Positions 34,239 through 44,119 of a DNA stretch of 64,000 nt are shown in pieces (positions within the stretch are counted from its first letter, which is position 1; every line of letters begins with the position of its first letter). The stretch spans positions 28,790 to 92,789 of the forward strand of contig JAGPCO010000012.1 in the NCBI GenBank assembly GCA_018058095.1, read 5' to 3'. The position numbers and the translations under genes were made by a program. The notes under the pieces were generated by a model, which saw nothing but the letters and a program-made list of their open reading frames with translations, was not told where the DNA came from and searched no databases. This stretch comes from Kofleriaceae bacterium (GTDB lineage Bacteria; Myxococcota_A; Polyangia; Haliangiales; Haliangiaceae).

Positions 34239-34317
34239 GATCCCATGCGGAGGAGCACGGAGGGGGTGGGGACCCCGACGGCTTTGCCGACGGGGCGGGG
34301 CGCAGCCCCGTGGGATC
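34239..34317. terminator. GATCCCA-bounded inverted repeat between convergent genes
   Basis: GATCCCA (34239-34245) and TGGGATC (34311-34317) bound a segment with two internal hairpins: CCCCG-A-CGGC/GCCG-A-CGGGG at 34273-34295 and GGGGC/GCCCC at 34297-34309. It sits between selB and the convergent LVIVD gene, so a two-way terminator is plausible, but the modular form also looks like a dispersed repeat. Confidence 0.5.
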
Positions 34318-34371
34318 TTGGCGACGTGCCATGCCGGAGCAGTATGCGACGGTCATGGCACTAGCGCCCTG

Positions 34372-35763
34372 CTACCGGTTGCTGTTGCCCTCGGCGAAGG
34401 CCAGGCCGGCCAGCTCGTCGTCGTGTGGCCCGCGGTAGCGCAGCACGTACAGCCCGTTCCGGATGTCGACCACGTAGATGAGGCCGTCCTGGACGACGGG
34501 GTAGCTCCACATCGCCACCCCGGTGCCGCCCAGGCCCGGGTCCTCGGTCGTCACGCTCGGCAGCGGCGCCGGGCGGAACTCGGTCAGCCCGGTCGGCGCC
34601 GCCGGGTCGGTCAGGTCGACCACCTGCAGGCCGGCGCCGTACCAGCTGACCAGCGCCAGCGACGCCGTCGCCGTCGTGTTGTGGGCGGTGAAGGCGACGC
34701 GGTCGAGGGGCGCGCCACTGCCGCAGTAGGCCGGGTCGTTCTCGGCGACGCGGAACTCGCCGGTCACCCGCAGCGCCGTCGGGTCGGCCACGTCGACCAC
34801 GCGCAGGTGGCCCCACGGGCAGCCGGGCGCGAACGGCGGCGGGTAGACCTCGTCGGTCACCACCACCAGCGGGCGGCCCGGCACCAGCGTGGCCGAGTGC
34901 GGCCCGATCGGCGACGGCGGCGACCAGTCGAGCGCGGCGGCGGCCGGCGTCTCGAGCCGCACCGCCGGCGCCGCCGCGTCGTCGGCGAGGTCGGTCAGGT
35001 CGAGCGCGACCAGCCCACCCTGCTGGTGCGACAGGTAGCCGACACGACCGTCGACGCTGGCCGAGATCGAGTGGGCGAGGTTGTCGCCGCCCAGGCCGGT
35101 CAGCCCGCCGTCCTCGACCGCGTCCCACATCAGCAGCGTCCGCGGCGCCGCCGGGTCGGTCAGGTCGACCACCTCGAGCCCATCGGGACCGGGCGGCGTG
35201 GTGAGCAGCGCCAGCACCCGCCCGGGCCGGGCCGGATCGCGCCACAGGTAGAACTCGTGCGGCGAGCGCTCGCGCCGGAACGCGCTGACGACGTCGTGCC
35301 GCCCGACCAGCCGGGGCGCGCGCCGGTCGGACAGGTCGTACAGCCGCAGGTGCTCACGCTCGGCCGCCGGCCCGCCGCAGCCGTGCAGCGCCGGCGAGCA
35401 GGTCATCATCAGCACCACCAGCAGGTCCAGCTCGGGCACCACCCGCAGTTCACGCGACGACATCCCGACCGCGCTCAGCGCCGGGTCGGGGATCGAGCCG
35501 ACGACCGTCGGCGCGCGCGGGTCGGCCACGTCGACGATCAGCACCGGCTGGCCGTCGATGCGCGAGCCGACGTACGCGGTGTCGCCCGCCAGCGCCAGGG
35601 CGGCGTTCATGCCGCGCCCGCCGAGATCGGCGTGCCCGAGCTGGGCCAGGCGCGGCGGCGGCGCGGCGGCATCGACCGGCGCCGGCAGGTCGTCGCCGCA
35701 CCCGGCGATCAGCCCGACCAGCACCAGCGCGGCGGTGCCAGCCCGGGCCGGGCGTGAGCTCAC
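34372..35763 (-). CDS. LVIVD-repeat lipoprotein
   Basis: 463 residues from GTG. The lipobox LIAGC (Cys at 22) predicts a lipid-anchored envelope protein. Repeats of the LVIVD type recur through the chain: VLIVDVADPRAPTVVG, LRLYDLSDRRAPRLVG, LEVVDLTDPAAPRTL, LQVVDLTDPAAPTGL and others, consistent with a beta-propeller. The function of this family is not established. The start overlaps the end of the upstream membrane protein gene by four bases (GTGA), and the TAG stop opens a TAGCAGG sequence. Confidence 0.85.
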   Translation of the reverse strand: MSSRPARAGTAALVLVGLIAGCGDDLPAPVDAAAPPPRLAQLGHADLGGRGMNAALALAGDTAYVGSRIDGQPVLIVDVADPRAPTVVGSIPDPALSAVGMSSRELRVVPELDLLVVLMMTCSPALHGCGGPAAEREHLRLYDLSDRRAPRLVGRHDVVSAFRRERSPHEFYLWRDPARPGRVLALLTTPPGPDGLEVVDLTDPAAPRTLLMWDAVEDGGLTGLGGDNLAHSISASVDGRVGYLSHQQGGLVALDLTDLADDAAAPAVRLETPAAAALDWSPPSPIGPHSATLVPGRPLVVVTDEVYPPPFAPGCPWGHLRVVDVADPTALRVTGEFRVAENDPAYCGSGAPLDRVAFTAHNTTATASLALVSWYGAGLQVVDLTDPAAPTGLTEFRPAPLPSVTTEDPGLGGTGVAMWSYPVVQDGLIYVVDIRNGLYVLRYRGPHDDELAGLAFAEGNSNR

Positions 35764-36374
35764 GCCACCACGACGGCGATCGGCGACCCCGCCAGCACGC
35801 GCCGCCGCCACAGGATCACCGCCACCGTCAGGCCGGTGATGACCGTGAAGTACACCGGGAACGCCAGCAGCTCGACCCCGCCCCCGGTGGCGGCGACCGA
35901 CGACAGCAGGCCCGACAGCGACGCCAGCGCGTAGGTCGACCAGGTCTCGCTCCACGGGTCGCGCCAGGTCTTGGGCAGCATCATCACCGCGCCGACCGCG
36001 TCGGCGACGATCACGCACACGGTGGCCACCATCGGCGTCGAGGTCACGGCCCAGCCGAGCAACCCGAAGCCGGCCAGCGCCAGCATCGCCTGGTCGCGCC
36101 TGGTCATCCCGCCCTCGCCACGCCGGATCGACAGGCAGAAGATGAACGCGGTCGACACCGCCTGCACCGCGACCATGCCCAGGCTCCAGGTCCCGCCGTC
36201 GGCCAGCTGCGACCAGAACGCGATCATCGTGTGCAGGGTCCAGATCAGCCAGGTGCCGCGGTGCGGGCGCGTGCTGCCGCGGATCGTGTCGCGGATGTAC
36301 GGCAGCGGATCGATGGCGGCGATCACGCCGGCGGCGATCCCGGCCGACCAGTACAGGTTGAAGTGGTCGTTCAT
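35760..36374 (-). CDS. Small integral membrane protein with PQ-loop-like halves
   Basis: 204 residues, about seven hydrophobic helices. Two similar halves contain IDPLPYIRDTIRGSTRPHRGTWLIW and VGAVMMLPKTWRDP followed by SETWSTYALASLSG, which echo the paired PQ-loop layout of SWEET/MtN3-type proteins, though sequence support is weak. It is translationally coupled to the LVIVD lipoprotein. No substrate is suggested. The 177 bp upstream (36375-36551) hold nothing I can identify. Confidence 0.75.
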   Translation of the reverse strand: MNDHFNLYWSAGIAAGVIAAIDPLPYIRDTIRGSTRPHRGTWLIWTLHTMIAFWSQLADGGTWSLGMVAVQAVSTAFIFCLSIRRGEGGMTRRDQAMLALAGFGLLGWAVTSTPMVATVCVIVADAVGAVMMLPKTWRDPWSETWSTYALASLSGLLSSVAATGGGVELLAFPVYFTVITGLTVAVILWRRRVLAGSPIAVVVA

Positions 36375-36551
36375 GGATCGGTGCCGCCTGCCCCGCTCAG
36401 AAAAACTAGTGTAGCCGGCTCACTCGGCGAGACGCCAAGAATTCAGGACATATACGGCTCGTTTCGACTCTGGCCCTGGACTCGGTGAGCCAGCCAACGA
36501 AGGCCGGGGCTAACCTCACGCCGCGCGAGGCGTGGGCCGAGGCCGGGCCAT

Positions 36552-39500
36552 TCAGGCGCCGATGAGGTCGGAGGTAGGCGTGTCGTCGGCCTCGTCCAGA
36601 TCGTCGTCATCACCCTCGGCGCCGGCCTCGATCCGGTCGACGATCTCGGTCAGGGCGGGTCGGCGATCGGGACGGACCCGGGCCAGCACCCGCACCAGGC
36701 CCGGCAGCGCCTCCGGACCGAGGTGGAGCAGGCCGGCGCGGGCCGCGGCGCGCACCACCGCGTGACCGTGCGACACCAGCTCGGCCAGCGCCGCGGTCGA
36801 CTCGACGTCACCCGCGAACGCCAGGGTGCGGATCGCGCTGCGCACCGTGGTGGCGTCGCTGTCGCCCAGGAGCAGACGGGTCGCGGCGAGGTAACGCGGG
36901 CGCTCGGCGTGGACCCGGAGCAGGCGGTGGGCGTGCAGGCGGACCCGGGCCGACCGATGCTGCAGGCCGCGCTCGAGCAGGTCGACCAGCTCGACACGCT
37001 GGTGCTGCGACGACGCCGCCGCGGCCCGAAACGTCAGGATGGCGCGTGTGCGCTCGGCGTCGCCGTCGAGCCCACGCCGCAGGTGCTCGTCGACGGCGCC
37101 GGCCAGCCCGGCGGGAAGGGCGCTCGCCGCGGCCGGCTCCACCAGGACGGTGTCGACCAGCGCGGCCACGACCACCTCGTCACCCGGTCGACCCAGCGCC
37201 GCCAGCACGACCCGCCGCCGCGCCGGGGCCAGATCGGCCGTGGCCTCGACCACCAGGCAAAGCAGCGCGGCGCGGTCGGGCCCCGCCAGCGCCGGCGTGA
37301 TCATCGTCGCCAGCTCGCCGACCCGAGCCGGGTCGCCCCAGTCGGCCAGGCGCACCAGCACGCGGAGCGCGTCGCGATCGGGCGAGGTGGTGCGACAGGC
37401 CCGGGCCAGCACCGCGGCCAGCCCGGGCGCGACCAGGGTGTCGCCCTCGGCCATGCGGGCGAAGAACCGTAGCCACGGCGCGAGGTCGGTCGCGCTGGCC
37501 GCGGCGGCGAGGCCGACCAGGTCGACCGGGACGAGGCGCGTCGGACCGATCAGGTCGAGCAGCGCGAGCTCGCCGCCAGCCAGCTCGGCCCGCACGAAGG
37601 CCGCGACGCGAGGCGGAGCGAGCGAGCGCATGGCGTCACGGCAGGCCTCGCGCACCGCGGTCGAGCCCGAGCGCCACAGCCCGAGGAGCGACGGCACCTG
37701 GTACGGCAGGGCCAGGCCACGCAGCAGGCGGATCAGGCGGAGCTGGACCGCGTCGTCGCTCACCTCGGCCGCGGCGGCCAGCGCCGGCACGTCGTCGACG
37801 TGCGGGGTCAGCGCGAACGCCTCGCGGAAGGCTCCGTCCAGGTAGGCCGCGACCACCCGCCGCCGATCGGTCGGCACGCCGATCGCGAGCAGCGCGGCGG
37901 CCGCGTGCTCGCGCAGCACCACGTGATCGCTGCCGAGCAGGTGGTGGTACATGCCGGTCCCGGCCAGGCTGGCCGCGCGCGGGGCCAGCGCGCCGACCAT
38001 CCGCTCGCGCGCGCGCAGCGACGGCCGCGACGACGTCAGCGCCGCCATGAGCAGGTCGTCGGCGACCGGCCCCATCGCCTCGACCGCCGGCACCAGGGTG
38101 TCCCACCGCTGCGGATCGTCGGTGGTCCAGGCCGCGACCTGCGCCAGCGCGACCGCCGCGCCGTGGTCGCGATGCAGCACCGGCACCAGGTCGGCCAGCC
38201 GTCCATGCTGCTGGCACCAGGCCACCGCGTCGTCGAGCGAGGCGCGCCGCAGCCGCTCGACCAGGCCGCGTGATGGATCCCGGCCCGGCCAGGTCGCCAC
38301 GGTGAAGCGCCCGCTCGACGCCAGCGCCGCCGCCGCCGCCGCGCCCAGCACGGCGTCGGGTGCGTCGACCCAGCGCACCGCCTCGTCCTCGCTCAGCGTC
38401 GGCGCCAGCGCCCGGGCCAGCGCGACCGGCACCCGCGCGGGCGTCGACGACGCGCGCACCCGCTCGGCCACCCGGGCCCGGGCCAGCGCGTCGAGCGGTT
38501 GCCCGGCCAGCACCTGCCACGCGCCCGCGTGCGCGGCCTCGGTCAGGGCCGGCATCACGTCGAGCAGCGCGTGCACCTCGACCTCGCTCAAGGTCGGGAT
38601 CTCGACCTGGCCGTGGACCGCGGCCGGGCCCAGCCGCTCGACCAGCGCGGCGTCGACAGCCCCGCCCGCGGCCAGCGCCCGCACGGCCTGGTGCAGCGCG
38701 GCGCCGGCACGCTGCGCGGCGGCGCGCGACGCGCCTGGCCCCTCGGCCTCGGCCGGGTCGGCGCCCGGGCGTGGCCGCCAGCCGCCGCGCCGCAGCGCAC
38801 GGTCGAGGCACACCGCCGACCCCTGGGCCAGCACACACGCGCCGGCGTCGATGCGCTGGCGCCACTGCGTGGCCCACGCGCCGTCACCACGCACGACCAG
38901 CACGGCCGCCACCGCCTCGGCCGACAGCTCGCCGTCGAGCGCGTCGATGAGGTGCCGGCGGCGCGCGGGCTCCGGCTCCGCGCCGAGGTGGTCGAGCAGC
39001 GCCGACACGAACCACGGCCCGAGGATGGCGCGCAGCGCCGCGACCAGGAGCTGCCGGAAGCCCGGGTTGTCGTGGCCGGCCAGCCAGCCGAGCAGCGCCG
39101 GCACCACGCGGGGATCACCCAGCGTGGCCAGCACCTCGGCCGCCTCCTTGCGGAGGTTCATGCTGCCGCGCCCGAGCCACGCCGCCACCGCCGGGCCCAC
39201 GCCGACGGCGCCGAGCTGCGCCAGCGCCCGCACGGCGGCGCGGACGACCCGCGGATCCTCGTCGGTCAGCAGCGGCACCACCCAGCCGGCGGCGCGTGGC
39301 CCGGCCTGGCCCAGGCAGGTCACGGCCCGGGCCCGGACCGGCGGCGACGACGATCGCAGGTAGGGCCGGACCACCGCCACCAGGTCGGGATGCGACCGGC
39401 CGGCCAGGACGTCGAGCAGGCGGGTGAGCACCTCGGGAGCGGCGGTGCGATCGCGCAGCCCGGCCAGCGCGGCCTCGGCCACCAGCGCCTCGGCCGGGTC

Positions 39501-41255
39501 GTGCGCCATCGCCGTCGCGCCCGGGCGCGGCGCGCCGCGCCCGGCCTCGGCCAGGCGCGGCCCGAGCGCGCGCAGCGCGTTCACCACGTCGGCCCGGAGC
39601 TCGTCGTCCGCCTCACCCAGGAGCGGAGCCAGCAGCGGCATGGCCAGCGGGCCCCCGGCGCGGCCGAGCGCGGCCACCGCCGCTCGCCGGAGCGGATGGC
39701 CCGGGCGGGTCACGAGCTCGCGCAGGGCGCCGGCCTGGTCGTGCCCGCCGTGGCTCGGCAGCGCCGCCAGCAGCTCGGCGCCGACCACGCCGCGCCGGAT
39801 CAGGCGGTCGAGCACGGCCGGCGACGGCGCCAGCGTGGCCAGCAGGCGCGCGGCGTCCTCGAGCCACGCCGGCGCCGTCCCCGCCGCCGTGTCGTCATCG
39901 ACCAAGCGAGTCAACGTGGCGACGGTCAGGTCCGTGCCGACCACCCGCAGCGCCGCCAGCGTCGCGTCGGGCGCGTCGCCCAGCCGCGTCAGCAGCAGCG
40001 GCTCGGCCTCGGCGTGGCCGAGCCGGCCGAGGGCCTCGATCGCCGCCGGCCAGCCGGCGCGCGCCTCGGGGCGCTCGACGATCTGCACCAGCCGCTGCGT
40101 CGCGCGCCGCGTGTGCAGCCCCGCGAGCAGCGCCACCACGCGTGACCACGGCGGCTCGACCGGCGGCGGCGGCGGCGGCGGCGACGGTGGTGGCGCCAGG
40201 CGGCGGTCGAGCACCTCGAGCACTGGCTCGACGCGCCCAGCCAGGACCTCGGCCACGTCGCCTGCGTCGAGGCGAGGCCCGTCGAGGTACAGGCCGAGCA
40301 GGCGGAGCGCCTCGTCGACGTCGGGCCCGACGCCGCGCCGGCGCAGGGCGACCAGCGCGGCGAGCCCGACCGATCCCAGGCTGGCCGGGTCGGCGGCCAT
40401 CAGCCCGAGCGCGGTCGCCACGTCGGCGCCGTCGCCGGCGCGCCCGAGCGCACCGAGCAGCGCCGCGGCCAGGCTGGGCTGCTCGACCAACCCGGGCCGC
40501 GCCAGCAGCCGCCGCACCGCCGCCAGCTCGTGTCGAGCGGACAGCAGGCGGGCGTGCGCGCTTCGCACCTCGGCGTCGGGCGCCAGGTTGGCCAGCCACG
40601 GCAACGGCAAGCCGTAGGTCCACGCCTGCGCCAGCAGGTGCAACGCCGCGCAGGCGATGCTGGCGACGGGGTCCTCCGCCAGCCGGAGCGCCAGCTCGTG
40701 CCCATGCGCGCGCGCCACCAGACCCTGCAGCAGGCCGTCGCGCAGGTAGCCAACCGCGGCCGCTCGCATCGTCGCCTCGGCGCTGCTGGCCAGCCGCTCG
40801 AGCAGGCCGGTCGCCACCACCCGCGCCACCGGCAGCCCGTTGACCGCGGCCTGGCCGAGGGGCGTGCCCGCGAGCGCAGCCAGCGCCGGCGGGTGCTCGA
40901 GCAACGCCGCGCGGGCCCACGCCAGCCGGACCGCCGGCGGGGTGGTGGTGGTCGCGTCGGCCGCCGTACCCGGCCCGGTCAGGCGGTAGCCGTCGACGGC
41001 GAGCGCGGCCAGGACGAGCTGCGACTCGGTGGGGAGGCGGGTCAGGTCCGACGGCAGCAGCTCCGTCCACGTGTCGGGCCAGTCGCCCTCGCGCACGCGG
41101 CGGTCCAGGTGCAGCACGGCAGCGTGCACCGTGGCCAGGTCGGCGTCGGCGCGCCGCAGCAGCGCCGCCAGCTCGTCGGGGCCAGGCCGGGTGTGCGCGA
41201 GCAGGTGCGCCACCTCGCCGGCCGACCGAGCTCCTGGTCCGATCCTCGGCGCCAT
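36552..41255 (-). CDS. Giant HEAT-repeat solenoid protein
   Basis: 1567 residues from ATG 41255. Nearly the whole chain is helical HEAT/PBS-lyase-type repeats: examples are TRLGDAPDATLAALRVVG, LLGEADDELRADVVNALRAL, LTDEDPRVVRAAVRALAQLG and LLGDSDATTVRSAIRTLAFA. There is no signal peptide, membrane helix or catalytic domain, and the C terminus is acidic (EGDDDDLDEADD). HEAT solenoids usually act as protein scaffolds; partners are unknown. Its neighbours do not form an operon with it. Confidence 0.85.
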   Translation of the reverse strand: MAPRIGPGARSAGEVAHLLAHTRPGPDELAALLRRADADLATVHAAVLHLDRRVREGDWPDTWTELLPSDLTRLPTESQLVLAALAVDGYRLTGPGTAADATTTTPPAVRLAWARAALLEHPPALAALAGTPLGQAAVNGLPVARVVATGLLERLASSAEATMRAAAVGYLRDGLLQGLVARAHGHELALRLAEDPVASIACAALHLLAQAWTYGLPLPWLANLAPDAEVRSAHARLLSARHELAAVRRLLARPGLVEQPSLAAALLGALGRAGDGADVATALGLMAADPASLGSVGLAALVALRRRGVGPDVDEALRLLGLYLDGPRLDAGDVAEVLAGRVEPVLEVLDRRLAPPPSPPPPPPPVEPPWSRVVALLAGLHTRRATQRLVQIVERPEARAGWPAAIEALGRLGHAEAEPLLLTRLGDAPDATLAALRVVGTDLTVATLTRLVDDDTAAGTAPAWLEDAARLLATLAPSPAVLDRLIRRGVVGAELLAALPSHGGHDQAGALRELVTRPGHPLRRAAVAALGRAGGPLAMPLLAPLLGEADDELRADVVNALRALGPRLAEAGRGAPRPGATAMAHDPAEALVAEAALAGLRDRTAAPEVLTRLLDVLAGRSHPDLVAVVRPYLRSSSPPVRARAVTCLGQAGPRAAGWVVPLLTDEDPRVVRAAVRALAQLGAVGVGPAVAAWLGRGSMNLRKEAAEVLATLGDPRVVPALLGWLAGHDNPGFRQLLVAALRAILGPWFVSALLDHLGAEPEPARRRHLIDALDGELSAEAVAAVLVVRGDGAWATQWRQRIDAGACVLAQGSAVCLDRALRRGGWRPRPGADPAEAEGPGASRAAAQRAGAALHQAVRALAAGGAVDAALVERLGPAAVHGQVEIPTLSEVEVHALLDVMPALTEAAHAGAWQVLAGQPLDALARARVAERVRASSTPARVPVALARALAPTLSEDEAVRWVDAPDAVLGAAAAAALASSGRFTVATWPGRDPSRGLVERLRRASLDDAVAWCQQHGRLADLVPVLHRDHGAAVALAQVAAWTTDDPQRWDTLVPAVEAMGPVADDLLMAALTSSRPSLRARERMVGALAPRAASLAGTGMYHHLLGSDHVVLREHAAAALLAIGVPTDRRRVVAAYLDGAFREAFALTPHVDDVPALAAAAEVSDDAVQLRLIRLLRGLALPYQVPSLLGLWRSGSTAVREACRDAMRSLAPPRVAAFVRAELAGGELALLDLIGPTRLVPVDLVGLAAAASATDLAPWLRFFARMAEGDTLVAPGLAAVLARACRTTSPDRDALRVLVRLADWGDPARVGELATMITPALAGPDRAALLCLVVEATADLAPARRRVVLAALGRPGDEVVVAALVDTVLVEPAAASALPAGLAGAVDEHLRRGLDGDAERTRAILTFRAAAASSQHQRVELVDLLERGLQHRSARVRLHAHRLLRVHAERPRYLAATRLLLGDSDATTVRSAIRTLAFAGDVESTAALAELVSHGHAVVRAAARAGLLHLGPEALPGLVRVLARVRPDRRPALTEIVDRIEAGAEGDDDDLDEADDTPTSDLIGA

Positions 41256-41320
41256 GCCCGCAGTAGATGCCAGCTTCGTGCCGGGGGCAACGCCAGCGAC
41301 GGGTCGAGCGGATAGGGCCC

Positions 41321-41641
41321 CTACTTGCGCGCGTAGTACTGGCCCTGCGAGTACAGGTGCGAGAGGTTGGCGTCGGACACCCACGGGAAACGCGCGCGCA
41401 CGACGGCGGCGCAGTGGTCGAGGTCGCAGGCGGGATCGCCGGCGACGGTGTGTCCCAGTGTGAGGACGGCCCGGGCCAGCGCGTCGTAGCGGTCGAGCGC
41501 GGCGGGATCGAGCTCGGGCTGGAGCGCGGCGAGCCGCGGCTGGATCGGCGCGAGCCAGTCGGGGCCCCAGGCCAGCGCCAGGTCGAGCGCCAGGTCGGCG
41601 ATCGCCGGGTCGACCGCCGGATCGGAGGCGCGGCCCTTCAG
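41321..41641 (-). CDS. Small conserved-looking protein with apparent CTG start
   Basis: 106 residues if read from CTG at 41641. The frame contains no ATG, GTG or TTG anywhere near its 5' end. AGGAGG lies four bases before this CTG, and the CTG overlaps the TGA of the XRE gene (CTGA). The protein is well ordered: helical IADLALDLALAWGPDWLAP, then CDLDHCAAVVRARFPWVSD and a C-terminal SHLYSQGQYYARK. I do not recognise the family. Other explanations are re-initiation without a standard start, or a sequence error. Confidence 0.55.
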   Translation of the reverse strand: MKGRASDPAVDPAIADLALDLALAWGPDWLAPIQPRLAALQPELDPAALDRYDALARAVLTLGHTVAGDPACDLDHCAAVVRARFPWVSDANLSHLYSQGQYYARK

Positions 41642-42324
41642 CCGACCTCCTCGGCGTAGGTCATGACCAGGTACATCACGGTCTCGACCTTGCCGGGGTT
41701 GCGGTAGACGTGCGGGTGGTCGGCCTCGAACAGGATGGAGTCGCCGGCGTCGAGGCGGTGCCGCTCCTCGCCGGTGTCGACCTCGAGCGCGCCCTGGGTG
41801 ACCACCAGGTTCTCGACGGTGCCGGGCGGGTGGGCGTCGGCCGCCTCGGCGCCGCCGGGCGCCAGCCGCAGCTCGTAGAACTCGACCCGGCGCGGCTCGT
41901 CGAACGGGAACAGCGCGCGCGAGGTGAAGCTGCGGTCCTTGCTCGACAGGATCTTGGCCTCGCTGCTGCGCAGCACCAGGGCCCCACTCGCGGTGCGGCT
42001 GGAGATGAGCGCCGAGAACGTCACCTCGAGGGCACGCGCGATCTTCCACAACACGTTGATCGTCGGCGCGCTCTGGCCCAGCTCGATCTGGCCGAGCATG
42101 GCCCGGCTCACGCCCGACTGCTGGGCCAGGCGCTCGAGCGACAGGCCGCGTCGGGTCCGCAGCCGGCGCAGGTTGCCGCCGACGATCGGCGCCAGATCGG
42201 CGCTGTCGCCGGCGGGCGCCACGCTGGCGCCACTGCTGCCGCCGGCGCTGCCGACGCCCGCGCTCGCCCGTGGCCCGGTCACGCGCCCACGCCCGCCGCT
42301 GCTTCCACCCTTGGCCTTGACCAT
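41638..42324 (-). CDS. XRE-family regulator with C-terminal cupin domain
   Basis: 228 residues. After a 45-residue Gly/Ser-rich leader comes a lambda-repressor-type helix-turn-helix (LRRLRTRRGLSLERLAQQSG, VSRAMLGQIELGQSAPTINV), then a cupin sensor domain (DAHPPGTVENLVVTQGALEV, ILFEADHPHVYRNPG). This two-domain class senses small ligands and regulates nearby metabolic genes. It follows upp by 16 bases, so a link to pyrimidine or nucleobase supply is possible but not shown. Confidence 0.9.
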   Translation of the reverse strand: MVKAKGGSSGGRGRVTGPRASAGVGSAGGSSGASVAPAGDSADLAPIVGGNLRRLRTRRGLSLERLAQQSGVSRAMLGQIELGQSAPTINVLWKIARALEVTFSALISSRTASGALVLRSSEAKILSSKDRSFTSRALFPFDEPRRVEFYELRLAPGGAEAADAHPPGTVENLVVTQGALEVDTGEERHRLDAGDSILFEADHPHVYRNPGKVETVMYLVMTYAEEVG

Positions 42325-42340
42325 GATCGACCTCCCGCCG

Positions 42341-42973
<633 letters not shown>

Positions 42974-43053
42974 GATGGGCCGGAACCTATCACGCGGCCC
43001 TCACCCCGCACACGGCCGGCGCCAGGCCGGGGCGCCGGCGGCGGCGCGCGTGG

Positions 43054-43059
43054 TAGCGT
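43054..43059 (+). promoter_or_regulatory. Putative -10 (TAGCGT) for a leaderless transcript
   Basis: TAGCGT plus six bases leads directly to ATG 43066; no Shine-Dalgarno is present. Confidence 0.4.
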
Positions 43060-43065
43060 GAGCCC

Positions 43066-44052
43066 ATGCAGGCGGGACGACCCGAGCCGGCACAGCGCGA
43101 GGCCCGGGCCCTGGCCGGCGCCACCGCCGCGCTGGCCGCCGCGCTGATGACGGCGGAACCGGCGCGCGCCGAGGCACCCGCACCCGCACCCGCACCCGGC
43201 CCGGCCGTGCCCGGCCCGGATCTCGCGACGGCCCCCAGCGCAGCGCCGACCGCGGCGGCTGGCGACCCGGTCGCCGAGCTCGGCGCCGGCGGGCGGCTGC
43301 GCGGCGACGAGGCGCCTGGCCACATCGCCTTCACCTTCGACGACGGGCCCAACCCCGGCACGACCGAGGCCGTGCTCGACACGCTGGCGGCGTACGACGT
43401 GCCGGGCGCGTTCTTCGTCGTCAGCAAGCGGCTCGGGCGCAAGCACGGGGAGGCCCGGCGGGCGGTGCTGGCGCGGATCCTCGCCGACGGCCACCTCGTC
43501 GGCAGCCACAGCGTCCGCCACGCCGACCTGGCCACCCTCGACGACGAGGCGCTGGCGGCCGAGATCGACGGGTCGGTCGCCACCCTGACCGAGCTGACCG
43601 GGGCGCCGATCGTGCTGTTCCGCCCCCCGTTCGGCTCGCTCGACCCGCGCGGCCGCCGCCGCCTGCGCCAGGCCGGCCTGACCGACGTGCGCTGGAACCT
43701 CGACCCGCAGGACTTCTTCATCCCGCAACCGGGCGAGCTGCGCGCCAAGACCTCGGCCCTGGTGTCGCGCAGCCGCGGCGGCATCCTTCTCCTGCACGAC
43801 ACCAAGCGCGCGACCGCACGCGCCCTGCCTGGCATCCTCGACGACCTCGAGGCTCGCAACTGCCGGCACCTGGCCGCCGGGCAGGCCCTGCTGGTGCCGG
43901 TCAGCCTGCACTACTTCCTGCGCGACGGGGACACGCCCCGCCCGGTGCCGCCGGCGGTGGCGGCACGGACCGCGCGCTACCAGGCCGAGCTGCCGGCCCG
44001 GTGCGCGCGCCGGGTCGCGGCCGAGGCCGAGGCGACGCCGGCCGGCCGGTAG
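43066..44052 (+). CDS. Secreted polysaccharide deacetylase (NodB domain)
   Basis: 328 residues. An Ala-rich signal peptide and a Pro/Ala linker (to about 75) precede a CE4/NodB domain. Motif 1 is FTFDDGPNPGTT with the catalytic and metal Asp, motif 2 is SHSVRHADL with the two metal His, motif 3 is FRPPFGS, and LLLHDT supplies the late His. These enzymes remove acetyl groups from chitin-like or peptidoglycan GlcNAc. All metal ligands are present, so it should be active in the periplasm or outside. Confidence 0.92.
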   Translation: MQAGRPEPAQREARALAGATAALAAALMTAEPARAEAPAPAPAPGPAVPGPDLATAPSAAPTAAAGDPVAELGAGGRLRGDEAPGHIAFTFDDGPNPGTTEAVLDTLAAYDVPGAFFVVSKRLGRKHGEARRAVLARILADGHLVGSHSVRHADLATLDDEALAAEIDGSVATLTELTGAPIVLFRPPFGSLDPRGRRRLRQAGLTDVRWNLDPQDFFIPQPGELRAKTSALVSRSRGGILLLHDTKRATARALPGILDDLEARNCRHLAAGQALLVPVSLHYFLRDGDTPRPVPPAVAARTARYQAELPARCARRVAAEAEATPAGR

Positions 44053-44064
44053 CCGGGCGAGAAC

Positions 44065-44119
44065 GGGCACGGGCACGGGCACGGGCACGGGCACGGGGCA
44101 GGCCGCAGCGGCCTGCTAG
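44065..44119. repeat. (GGGCAC)5 array with TAGCAGG palindrome
   Basis: Five perfect GGGCAC hexamers (44065-44094) are followed by the near-perfect palindrome GCAGGCCGC-A-GCGGCCTGC ending in CTAG (44116-44119). On the minus strand the TAG is the stop codon of the YihY gene and the sequence reads TAGCAGGCCGCTG, the same as the left end of the element at 4147. Confidence 0.75.
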
